Source of the DNA: Beta vulgaris subsp. vulgaris
Lineage: Eukaryota; Streptophyta; Magnoliopsida; Caryophyllales; Amaranthaceae
Length of the DNA stretch: 64,000 nt
Reading direction: 5' to 3'
Assembly: GCF_026745355.1 (NCBI RefSeq)
Contig: NC_079208.1
Span: 52,995,776 to 53,059,775, forward strand
The position numbers and the translations under genes were made by a program. The notes beneath the pieces are model-generated. The model ran no database searches and was not told where the DNA came from. It saw nothing but the letters and a program-made list of their open reading frames with translations. Shown one piece after another: positions 13,092 to 24,600 of the stretch. Each line of letters starts with the position of its first letter. Position 1 is the stretch's first letter.

Positions 13092-15346
13092 TAGACGAAA
13101 TCTAAGGAATGGATTATAGATTCTGGGGCCACCCACCATATGACAGGAAGGCTTGATCATTTGTGCAATGTACAAAGAACTCCATATCAGGCAAAAATCA
13201 ACTTGCCAACAGGAGAAACTTCCATGGTGTCACAATGTGAGAGTGTGAAACTTGCAAGCAATATGAAACTTAAATTAGTGATGTATGTACCTAGCTTGAG
13301 GCACAATCTTCTATCTGTGCAGAAGCTGACAACTCATGAGGGACGCAAAGTTGTCTTTCACCCAAACGTTTGCATCATACAAGATTTTGCCACATCTCAT
13401 GTGAGGGGTGTTGGAAAAGTTGTGAATGAGATTTATTATTTCATCAACTCACCCATACAAGAAGTGTTGCAACAAGTCAATCAACTTGTTAACAAGAAGA
13501 AAGAAGAAACTACTAACCTGAGAATGGTGAAAAATAGTGGCATGACAGCAAACACTGAACTCAGGGTGCCAACAACAGTAGAAAAACAAAGAAGCAAGGT
13601 GAATTTAACTAGTGTGTGGCACCACAGACTGGATCATGCACCCTTACAGAGAATCCAGAAGATATCTAAGTTGGAGGGGTTTAACTTGAAGAAAGCTAAA
13701 GAGTGTATTACATGTCATATAGCCAAATTTACGAAGCTGCCATTCAAACAAAGCACAAGTAGGGCCAGTGAGCATTTGAGCTTGTTCATATATATGGACA
13801 TCTGGGGTCCTTAGGTGAGTACACAGCAAGGGCGCTAGTATTTCCTAACTCTGGTAGATGACAACCGCAAGGTTACCTGGGTGCGTGCAGCTGCTCAAAG
13901 CTAAGAGTGATGCATTTAGAGCAATTGTGGAATTTGTCCATATGGAAAAAAACTCAATATGATAAGTTTGTGAAAAAGATTAGATCAGATAATGCACTGG
14001 AATTTGAAGACAAATAGTGTAAACCTATGTTTGAGCAGCTAGGTATCAAACATGAGACAACATGTGTTTATAGGCCTGAGCAAAATGGAATAGCCGAAAG
14101 GAGGCATAGGAATCTCTTAGAGATGGGGAGAGCTCTAAGGTTCCAGTGTGGTCTTCCATTGCAATTCTGAGGAGAATGCATCATGACTGTTGTGCATATC
14201 ATAAACAGGCTCACCCTCATGTGTTAAACATCTTGACTCTATATGAGGTGTTGAACAATGCTAAGCCTGACTACTTATTTAAGATGTTTTGGTTGCCTTG
14301 GTATTGCTGTAAATCTTATAGAAAACATGATAAATTTCAACCAAGGGGAGTACCTTATGTATTCCTTGGTTACCCTGTAAGAAAAATAGGATACAAACTA
14401 TTGAATTTGCTCAAAAAATCAAACCTTTGTAAGTAGAGATAATGTCAAGTTTTATGAGCATATCTACCCATACAATGTATTTAAGCCTACTGGTGAGAAA
14501 AACACCCCTCTATCTGTCAATACTAACAGTAAATATGATGATTGGATAGAAGTTGTAGAAGAAAATGATGACTTCTATCCAAACACTCACCAAGCCTTAG
14601 AAAAGAGAAGAGCTTGATGAAATGACTACTGCACCTATCCCACCTAATGTACCTGTTGTTTCTACTATGAGATAGTCAACTAGGATCCATAAACCATCTT
14701 GATGGTTAGATGACTACTACACAAGCAATAATTTTATGCTAACTAAAACACCATCTCACATACAATCTTAACTGATACTCACAGCACTCGTTAGTTTGCT
14801 TGTTTCTTGTCACAGATTACTGAGAATAGTAGTGGGCCTAAAAATTTCAAACTTGTTATGAAACAACCTCATTGGGTTAGTGCTACGAATGAGGAGTTGA
14901 GTGCTCTTGAATCGGACCACACATGGGAAGTCACTGAACTTCCACCCAAGAAAAAACCTATTGGGTGTAAGTGCCTCTATAAAACTAATATAATCCAGAT
15001 GAGACTATTAACAGACACAAGGCTAGATTGGTGGTACATGGAAATAAACATAGGTATGGCGTATACTATGAAGAAACATTTCCCCTTGTAGCCAAGTTAG
15101 CAACAATGAGATCTTTCCTAGCTGTTTTGCTTCTGTTCAGAACTGGCTTGTACATTAAATGGATTTCAAGAATGCTTTTTTGCATGGTGAATTACATGAA
15201 ACTGTGTATATGACTCTTCCACTTGGCATGGCATTGGTCATATAATCCAAGTTCAATCAGAGCGGGAGTTTCAAAATGAAACCAAGTCTAACAAACTTTG
15301 CAAATTGAGTAAATCTCTAAATGGCTTGAAACAAACCCCTAGGCAA
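13092..15346 (+). pseudogene. copia protease-integrase-RT remnant (5' part)
   Basis: The protease motif DSGATHHMTG lies at about 13119. The pre-integrase region VWHHRLDHAPLQRIQKI is near 13615 and the integrase core near 13800-14130, with RSDNALEF and PEQNGIAERRHRN. The reverse transcriptase starts near 14870 (HWVSATNEELSALESDHTW) and reaches SLNGLKQTPRQA at about 15313-15348, where a LINE interrupts it. Multiple stops (for example 13812, 14016, 14434) and frameshifts. Confidence 0.88.
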
Positions 15347-16385
15347 GCTACTGAGCCTTCATGTTTTTCTGGGCTCAAATTCTCATAATTTCAAAGAAGA
15401 TCTTGCAGGAAATCAATGGAATCTGTCGTGCTTATCTTTGGAGTGATGAATTCTACAGTCAAAGACCTGGAAATTTAATTGAGAGAGAGTGTGTGTCTTC
15501 CTAAGAATGCAGGAGGTTTTAGTGTTAGGTACATTGTTAAATGGAATCAAGCTGCCTTAGGAAGATATGTGTGGGCAATTGCAGCAAAGAAGGACAATTT
15601 ATGGATTAGATAGGTGCATGAGGTTTATATTAAAGAGGAAGATTGTTAGGTGTATGTTCCCACTTAGAGCTGTAGCTGGTACTGGAGGATGATTTGTATA
15701 GCAAAAGAGCAACTAAAATCTATAATGAATCTCCAACAGGTCTGTCAGTTGCCATTCTATAATATTCAGGTTGTTTATTGGAATATATGGGTGTTACTCC
15801 TTAGGTGATGTGGTGTGATTTTGTTTGGAATAGGATGAATATTCCAAAGCATAGGTTTATTTGTTGGTTAATGGTTCAAAGAAGGCTTCATACAACTGAT
15901 TTTTTGTTTAAAATTGGGGTTGTCGGAATAATTAATTGCTTATTTTATGGTGATGATGTGGAGTATCACTCACATCTGTTCTCCAATTGTTGTTTTATCA
16001 AACTTATTCTCAAAATGATTATGGAATGGTTGTAGATAAATACTCAAGCTGGTTCTATCATAAAGGTTATGTAGAATATACACAGATGTGGCAAATCCAG
16101 GTTTCAATGCAATGTGTTTTTTTGTTGTTATCTGTGCTTCTGTGTATCAGATTTGGTTAGCAAGGAATGATGCCTTGTGGAATTATAAGGTGGATTTTGT
16201 GCATAAGCATGTTTATAGATTTAAAAGAACAATTATAGACAAGATATACAATATACTTTCTAGGAAATGTACTAGGAAACATAGGGATTGACTAAGGGAA
16301 CTTACCATGGATTGTAATCAGTTGCCCTAGTGTTAGGTTATAAAAGCTTCATTTTTTGAAAATATATCTCTTAATTACTTAACAA
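15347..16385 (+). mobile_element. 5'-truncated LINE inserted in copia RT
   Basis: The translation begins with a degenerate RT tail (ISKKILQEINGICRAYLWSD, about 15390), then CLPKNAGGFSVR, and a zf-RVT domain near 15805-16030 reading FVWNRMNIPKHRFICWLMVQ. It ends in an A-rich tail (AACAAAATAAAAA). The copia reading resumes right after it, and ACCCCTARGS is present on both sides, consistent with a target duplication of about 14 bp. Stops interrupt the frame. Confidence 0.82.
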
Positions 16386-17465
16386 AATAAAAACCCCTAA
16401 GGAATGGTTTACCAAACTAAGTGAAGCTCTTAAGTTTTCACTTTCAACAGTCCAAATCGGATTTCTCTCTATTCACTAAGCTAGAAGGAGATTTTTTTCA
16501 CTGCTATCTTAATATATGTTGATGATCTTTTGATATCTGGATCTCATATGCATTTTATACAGGCAGCTAAGCAATTTCTCTCCACTCAATTTCGTATGAA
16601 GGACCTAGGGGAGTTAAGGTACTTCATAGGTATTAAAGTTGACAGAACAAAAGAAGGGTTCTTCCTCTCTCAGAAAAAATATCTCACAGATGTTCTTAAA
16701 CAATACAATATGACTCACTGCAAGCCACTTAAGGTTCCTATGAGCCCTCATGTCAAGCTCACTGCAGACCTGGGAGATCCTCTGCCTGACGCTTCAGTTT
16801 ATCAACAACTCATTAGGAAGCTCATTTATCTAACCCTCACTAGGCCAGACATAGCCTTCTCTATGCATCTTCTCAGTCAATTCATGCATAAACCAACATG
16901 TGTCCACCTTCAAGCTGCAAAAAGAGTCCTTAAGTATCTCTGAGGCACCATTAATCAAGGCATACTTCTTGCATATTCTTCAAGTGCTTCTCTTACTGCC
17001 TATTGTTATAGGATTGGGCATGCCGCCCTATCACTAGAAGATCTACATTAGGCTTATGTATCATGCTTGGTCACTCTCCTATTTCTTGGAAAAGTAAAAG
17101 GTAAATTGTTGTTGCTCGTTCTACAGTTGAGGCAGAGTATAAATCCATGGCTCTAACTGTGTGTAAAGCTATATGGCTGAAGCATATACTCAAAGACTAG
17201 GTCTGTCACACATTGGCACTACTCCTCTTTTTTGTGACAAAAAACTGTTATGGCTATCTCAGCAAACCTAGTTCATCATGGGAAGACAAAGCATGTAGAA
17301 ATGGATTGTCATTTCTTTAGAGATAAAGCTCAGGAAGGCTTCATACAAGCTACATATATTCCCTCCTCCAAGCAAGTTGCGAACATCTTCACCAAGCAAT
17401 TACATGTAGCTCAAGACAAGTTGTTACTGACTAAGTTGGGAGTGTCATCTCCACTCTCAACTTGA
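16386..17465 (+). pseudogene. copia RT-RNase H remnant (3' part)
   Basis: The catalytic block reads ILIYVDDLLISGSH-like around 16510, with one base change or shift before it. An open segment 16530-16943 follows (FRMKDLGELRYFIGIKVDRT, QAAKRVLKYL). The C-terminal RNase H segment HGKTKHVEMDCHFFRDK leads to the stop at 17463. It is broken by stops near 16942 and 17050. The polypurine tract follows immediately. Confidence 0.88.
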
Positions 17466-17472
17466 GGGGGAA

Positions 17473-17732
17473 TGTTGAGAGGAGAAGAAGAAACTAGCTT
17501 AATGGCAATTATGTAATTACTTTGCTGTTTATATTTTGCGATCAAGTGCCTTCACTCATTAGGTCATGTGACCGTTCTTTAGGTTTTGTAAGTTGTCCTA
17601 TATAAAGGCAGCTTTTGCCCTTGCGCAACATTACGATAGAATGAAAGAGAGCTACCCTACAATTTAAACTAATATGCATTGCACTACTGTTCTACTCACC
17701 ACATACATATCTCACAATGACGAAAGTCATCA
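17473..17732 (+). repeat. 3' LTR of copia element
   Basis: Begins TGTTGAGAGGAGAAG after GAGGGGGAA and ends GAAAGTCATCA. It contains an intact TATATAAA at about 17599. Its transcription direction is towards the lipoxygenase gene, so read-through is possible in principle. Confidence 0.92.
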
Positions 17733-18026
17733 CAATGGATGGTAATGAAATTTTAGGAAGAAAATAGGTGTTATGGGATGTAGTAGCTAGTATTACCATA
17801 AATGTTGACATGTGAATGTCTTCACAAATTTACCCTAAAAACTATTATCATTACTACCATTTAGTACCACTAATTAAATGGGCAGAAAACTGTCATTTTC
17901 AAGTGATGTGAGGCCTTAAGTTAAATATAAGTCTCAAATTTTCTCTTTTCATATCCAGGTGATATGGAACCTCCACTAATTCTTGTTTTTACTTCATCAA
18001 GTATAATTATTAATTTATTGCTTTTA

Positions 18027-18255
18027 TCCCCTGTTCGCTTCAACTTTACAAACAATATATTAAGTACAATATCAACTTCAACAAGTAAAAACAAATTCTA
18101 ATAAGTAGAATTCAATTAATTATATAACAAATATAACATGAATGAATAAAAAAAATCATTTTAATCAATAATAATTACTTTTAATAAGCATAGGTCAATT
18201 TCAATCAACAAAAAAAATATCAATTAAACAAAATTCAGATAAAAAGAACAAGACC
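18027..18255. mobile_element. Possible short MITE upstream of the lipoxygenase
   Basis: CCCTGTTCGCTT near 18029 and AAAAAGAACAAGACC near 18241 are roughly inverse of each other and recall the GGGCCTGTTCT ends of the CTGAA-repeat family. The match is weak. Confidence 0.3.
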
Positions 18256-18506
18256 TTACTATTCACTCAAGAAGCCTACACTCACCTACTATCGATTACT
18301 TATTATTCATGTCCAAACTTAACAAGACAATTAACAAGAATGTAGAGACACCGGGATCATTTTCAGTTTTTCACAAACTTTTTTTTCACCATAAAAAAAA
18401 GTTCAAAAAAAAGCAGCAGCTTTTTTTCATCAAATAATTCTACTACCATATTTGTCATTAGATTTCAATAATCAATTTTCAATTTTTCATACTCTTTCAC
18501 TCGGAA

Positions 18507-18570
18507 AAATCAAACGTGTTGACGTGACCATTCTCCTCATTGACCATTCTCTCTCTTCAATATATATACA
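18507..18570 (+). promoter_or_regulatory. Probable lipoxygenase core promoter
   Basis: TATATATACA at 18561-18570 lies 105-114 bp before the start codon, leaving a leader of about 80 bp that includes a CATA repeat near 18617-18634. Upstream, GTTGACGTGACC (about 18519-18530) contains an ACGT core and a TGACG word, and TTGACC at 18540-18545 is a W-box core. TGACG/CGTCA and W-box words are common in jasmonate- or wound-responsive promoters; their role here is inferred. Confidence 0.55.
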
Positions 18571-18674
18571 CTCCCACCACTTCATTCTTTGCTTAGATGA
18601 GATCCTCTTAATTCCATACATACATACATACATACTCTCCTTCATCTCACCTACAAATCTCAAACCTTCTAAAA

Positions 18675-21600
18675 ATGGCAGGAGCTAAAGAAATCTTTGG
18701 CACATCAATTATGGAAAGATCTTCATTAATTTCTTCCACTAAGTTCATCCAAACACTCCCTTATACTAAAAAATTCCCTGTTTTAATTAAACCTAATTAT
18801 TTAAGAGGGAAAAGATTGTCTGTGAGACCTGTAGCTGCTGTTAGTGAGGATTATTACTTGATCAAAACATCTCAGCCGTCTGATTTGTTGGGTCATAATC
18901 ATGATGATTCTGGTGATGCTAAATTTAAGGTTAGAGCTGTGGTTACTGTGAGGAACAAGATTAAGGAAGATTTAAAAGAAGCACTTGTTAAACATATTGA
19001 TAATTTATCTGATAAGATTGGCAGAAATGTTGTTCTTCAGCTTGTTAGCTCTGAAATTGATCCAAGTATGCTCCTTTTCTCTCTCCTTTTTACTTCTTAC
19101 TAATTTTTTTTTTAATCTATTCTTGAACTCTAGAATTTTATAAATATTTTTATTATTTTGATCAATATAATTTTAGTTTTTGCTTTTTTTTTTTAACTTC
19201 ATTTCAGTTCAATTCAGTTCAGTTTAGTTCAACTATGGACAATACTTTTACTCTCACATATCACTGTTCATTTCAGTTCAGTTCAATTCAGTTCACTTTA
19301 ACTGTTTTATGTCGAAGAGAACAAACCCATATTATGCTTTTTATGTATTATAGAATCCCGCAAACAAACAAAAAAGTTTCTCGATTCCAATGGGCATACA
19401 TGATGCATTATCTAGAAATAATACTTTGTCCGTTCTAAAATAAATAAAATACTTTTTAAAAAAAAACTGTCACACGTAATTAAAAAAGATATGTTTCATT
19501 TATATCAGAGGTGAGGAAGTACTTTTTTTAATTTTGGTTTCTTAAACACATGCTAATACATTGTTTAGAAACATATAGTCTTGGATGCAAGTGTAACATA
19601 AACATTTGATTAGACCATTATTAAATTATAGCTTGTACTCTCGTGCTATTGCCTAACATAAATATTTTTGGTAATACTTAAGTTAAGCAAAATACAAAAA
19701 ATTGTGGTAATACTTTACATATTTTTGGTGAAATTTAATTAATGAAATGATGTTATTAAAGGGAAATAGTATTATTCGGAAATAATAGTATTACATTTAG
19801 CTTTTCCCTTTACGTATGTGATGAAGGTAAAAAGACTTACACTTTCTTCTTTGGGTCCAACAAAAATTATAATTTTATGGCATGACATAATTGAACAATT
19901 TGAACGTACATACAATCCATTAGGTGCCATAAGTGACAGATATTCTGATCCATTTTCACTTTTTTTTATCCTTGAAAAAGTAGCAAATTACTTAATGTTT
20001 TAGGTAGATCATGCAAATAATTAATTTTATAAGGGATAAGCATGCAACTAAATTATTCTTGCGTGTATTAGAGGAACCTAAAATTATATACTCAAAATAT
20101 AAAATATGATTAATTATATGATATGGTTTTTGGCGTATTAGGAGCAAGAGGACCAAAGAAAAGCAGCGAAGCAGTATTGAAGGATTGGTCAAAAAAATCA
20201 AAATTGAAAGCTGAAAGGGTGAATTATTTGGCTGAATTTGTGGTGGACTCCAATTTTGGTGTACCAGGAGCTATCTTAATCACCAACAACCACCAACAAG
20301 AGTTTTTCTTAGAGAGTATTACTATTGAAGGTTTTGCATGTGGCCCTATCCATTTCCCTTGCAATTCTTGGGTTCAATCTTACAAAGATATTCAAGCCAA
20401 GAGGATATTTTTCCATAATAAGGTAATTAATGCTTCTAATTAGGACATATTGCATTTACCGCCCCAAAAATGACTATCAGGTAAAAATGAACTTTAGACG
20501 ATAGTTAAAGAGAACGTGACTTAATCTTTTCTAAAATGACTGCTGTATATTTCAATACATAGCCGAGGTATAAATTTATAATCTATATAAATATATTAAA
20601 AGACGTTCTTTTCGAGAGTTTTAGTTCATGTAATCCATATATAATAAAAAACTAAAAATTGTAAAGTATAAGTTTTGATCTCACGACCTCAAGTTCATAT
20701 ACTAAAGTTTTAATCACTAGACCAATTTATATTAATTAGTATGATCATTTTAAAATCATTGTTAATAGGAAAGCTTTTTTCTTACCCGAATTAATAAGTA
20801 GTTATATAGACAAAATGTTCATTTGCACATGCACATAGAAGAATCACGTCTATTTCTTTCTTTCATGTGTAACAGCTATACACATTAATATATATCCATG
20901 TCATGGCATTATATTACTGTATAGCCTTTTAAAAAGTGACATACAACCACAAAGTTACAAAACGGTTGAGTGGTGGCATTAATAATCAATAATCCCTTGA
21001 TTATTCTTTCATTCATATAAACGTGGTTTCTTCTTGATTATGTCAATCTCAGAATGTACAATACTCATAATTTGAGGTCAAAACAACTTTACAAAATTGT
21101 CTTCTTAGTGGAAAATGATTTATGATTTCCAAATTCCAAGATTTGGAATTTTGAGTGGTGCAACTTCAGAGTACATTTGTAAGGCTTAATGGTTGGCGTA
21201 TTAGAGTTAGGTAGGAGAGCACTCTTTCTGTCCAAAATTATTAGTCATAGATGACTTTGCATGATCAAGCAAGTTAAATTTTGATCAGATTATTGATCAA
21301 TAATACTCTCTCAGTTTCAAATAATAAAGCATATAAATCATTTTTATACATATCAAGAACTTAATTAGTTTTAATTAGATTTTCATAGGTAATAACATCG
21401 AATATTGTATTGATAATACAAAATAACCTATAATCTTTTCTTAATAGTATGAAGTTACATTTAATTTTACATTGAAACAAATTTTTTTAAAAACTAAAAT
21501 GCCTTATAAACGTACTTTTCGTCACAAACATGTTAAATTACTATACTATGTATGTGTTTATTTCACCTGATTTATTTAATTATACTGAAATTATATTGTT

Positions 21601-24600
21601 TTTCCTTAATGCAAAATAATTGCTTAACTGATCATAATGGAATACAATTGAATAATATTTTATAAGTTGAACTAAGTACGGCTCATGAATCGTCATTAAT
21701 GTAAATAAATTAAAACTCAAAGTAGGCGATTAAAAAAATACCGAGAGTAAAATAAATTATAATAATCTTCCACCATTGAAAAACTGAATTAATAGGAGTA
21801 TATATAAACTGAGGTTTGATGAATCTCTAACAGCTAGATGTATCTAACACAAGTTTTTGTGTATATAACAAATATTATTTATTTATGCAAAAATATCGTT
21901 TATGTTTTGTATAACAAATAAGGAAAAAACAAGACAAACACTATTTTTACATATACAAATAATATCTGTAATACGAAAACTTGTGTCTTAATATATATAC
22001 CTATTAGAGGTTTATCATACCTAGTATGAAACTATATTTTGACAGAAATACTATTTTATTTGTTATTCTGTTCAATTACTTAGTAAGTACTTATACGAGA
22101 AATGATTCGCGCATACCCGGTATTTACAAATACCGGGTAAAGTTGTAAATAAATGCAACTTTTTTTTTTAATTTTTTTTTTGTTTTTTTTTTTTTTTTAA
22201 TTTTCTTTTTGTTTTTTGTTTTTTCGGAATTTACTTACATAAATTCATGATCTGATTCACAATATAGTTGATCTGATTCACATTGTAGTTGATCTGATTC
22301 ACATTGTAATTGATCTGATTTCTCTCTTACATGATCAGAGTTATCTAAATTGCCATGAAGTCAATTTTTTTTGTCTTTTTCTGGTAAAATTACTAATATA
22401 CCCCGGTATGGACACTGTTGGCCCATACCAGGTATGCGCTGCTACTTTCTCGTACTTATACGTTTGGAATATTGTACAAAGTTGAGTTCTTCACACAAAA
22501 AAAATAATCAAAAGGACCGTACTTAGACTAGTGTCACTTTCAAATCCCGTATATTCAACAAAGGCATCAAAAGATTGCAATAATTTAAATCTTTTACTTT
22601 ATGTGACATGCTTAGCTGATTCCTCTTTGTGGTGCTTTTGGTGGTAATAATGATATAGACTATAGAGCAAATTTTGTCACGTTTTATTTCTTTTTGAGAA
22701 TTGAACATCCTTCATACTTCTGGGTTTTGTGGGCACCATTATCTATTTTTTACCACTAGTTCATCTTTTCATGAGTAATAATTTGCGACCACCTTCAATA
22801 AAAATCTCCTAACCACATGTTACTACGTTGATTTTTGACTCATCATAACTCTTAAGCCCCACTTTATTGCAATGTTTTCTTAGTGTTCACCTTCAATGTC
22901 AAGCGTCACAAATCACAACAATAAGTTGCACATTTTTTTTATTGCTACTTTTAATATTCTTGTACACATTAAGCAGAAAAAGGGGTGGCTTTTTTTAACT
23001 TTATAATCATATCCGTAACGAATTTGCAAACTAGGGATGAGATTTAGTTTTATTATTGAGATCTTGACAAATAATACTTAGAGAAGATGGCTACTTGGCT
23101 AGCTATGAAAAAATCCATCAAAGTCGATAAACTTCATTAGGTCTAATACAAGACCACGTCTTCGTAGAGTTTGACCATATACTAGGTTGTTAGGTTTCAT
23201 CCTAAAGTCAATTAGTGATAGGTGGAATAACCTACCAATCTATACATTAGTCAATTTCTCTAATTTTTTAATGTGGGACAATTATTTTCTACCTACATAT
23301 GGGTTATGCTCTTAACAAATAGTTACATAAAAATACACAAAAGTTAAAGGAAAAAAAGGTAAGGTAAAATAGTTTGCTTGATTAAAAAATATGTGGTTAG
23401 TCTAACATCTTTCGATAGCCACCATTAACGGGGTTCGAAAATGGTATGCATAATTATCTTATAATTCTATGACTTAAATCAGCTAGAGATATTGTTTTCA
23501 AAAAAAATATCAGAGATCTTTAGTTTATCATAGATTAATTCATTTTTTTTTCTTTTTGAAATAGATAAGTGCATTAAAAAGATGCAAGAGATTAATCTAT
23601 CTAACAAACTCTTGAAACCCGTGTTACTCCGACACCTTTATTTACCTTAAAAAGAGATTTTAAATTAAAAACTTGACTTTTTTTTTTCTACAAAATAGCC
23701 GAGTCGGACACTTAGACACCCGTATCCGAGTAGACACTCAATATATATCTGGGTAACATAGCTTGAAACTATCTAAATAATTATTTTTTGGCCTACGATT
23801 GCGTTTGGTCCATTGGAATTTGTTGTGTGTCACTACTCACGTTATGTAAATCCCAACATCACTGATTCTAGCGCGCATATAAGTATAAAAAAGTTTGCAC
23901 TTTGCACCAAAAAAAGTAAGTGCAAAAATGTTCTAAGAAAATCTAATTTATTAAATTGTTGGGTGCAGCCATATCTACCACATGAGACACCTGCAGGACT
24001 GAGAGCACTAAGAGAGAAGGAGTTGAAAGAAATAAGGGGTAATGGCAAAGGAGAGAGAAAATTGTCGGACAGGATTTATGACTATGATGTCTATAATGAC
24101 TTGGGCAATTCAGATAAAGGAGCAGAATATTCACGTCCAATTCTTGGAGGTCAAAAGATTCCATATCCTAGACGGTGTCGTACTGGCAGACCTCCTATGG
24201 AAACTGGTTAGTCTAATCTTTAGCTTTAAGCATGCATTCGTTTTAGTTAACTTATCAGTTAGAAATTTCCAGTTTATTTCCGAGATGAACAAGTTTTGTA
24301 ACTTAAATGACTATATGTTTTCTTCTTTTAATCTCGGCGATGAATTGACGATACCTCACTTATGAGTAAGGTGTAAGTCTAAGATCTCTATTCTATAAGG
24401 CAACACATGGGGGACACCAAAAAATAGAAAAAGGAAAAAAAGAAAAAAAAAATGGAGGATAACTAACTGTTTCATTTGAATGAAGAAGGGGGGAAATTAG
24501 GACATTTAAAATATCATTTTTTTTGATAACATAAAATATAAAGACAATTATTCTACCCAATTAATTTTATTTTCTACTTCATATATTATCATATGTTATC

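Larger units (their letters stand above)
11217..17732 (+). mobile_element. Ty1/copia retrotransposon, decayed
   Basis: Order: 5' LTR 11217-11755, primer site, gag, protease, integrase, reverse transcriptase, RNase H, polypurine tract (GAGGGGGAA, about 17464), 3' LTR 17473-17732. This gene order defines copia. The 5 bp outside the LTRs are TAATG and CAATG, a target duplication with one change. Many stops and frameshifts plus a LINE insert (15347-16385) make it dead. Its 3' LTR ends 943 bp before the lipoxygenase start codon. Confidence 0.93.
10087..17885. mobile_element. Possible outer MITE split by later insertions
   Basis: CAGTCCATTTGGTTAATGGTA at about 10088 is answered in inverse orientation by TACCATTTAGTACCACTAAT and AAATGGGCAG at about 17855-17885. 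Between them lie the CTGAA element (10241-11196) and the copia element (11217-17732). Removing both leaves roughly 300 bp, a plausible MITE size. The match is imperfect, so this is tentative. Confidence 0.4.
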
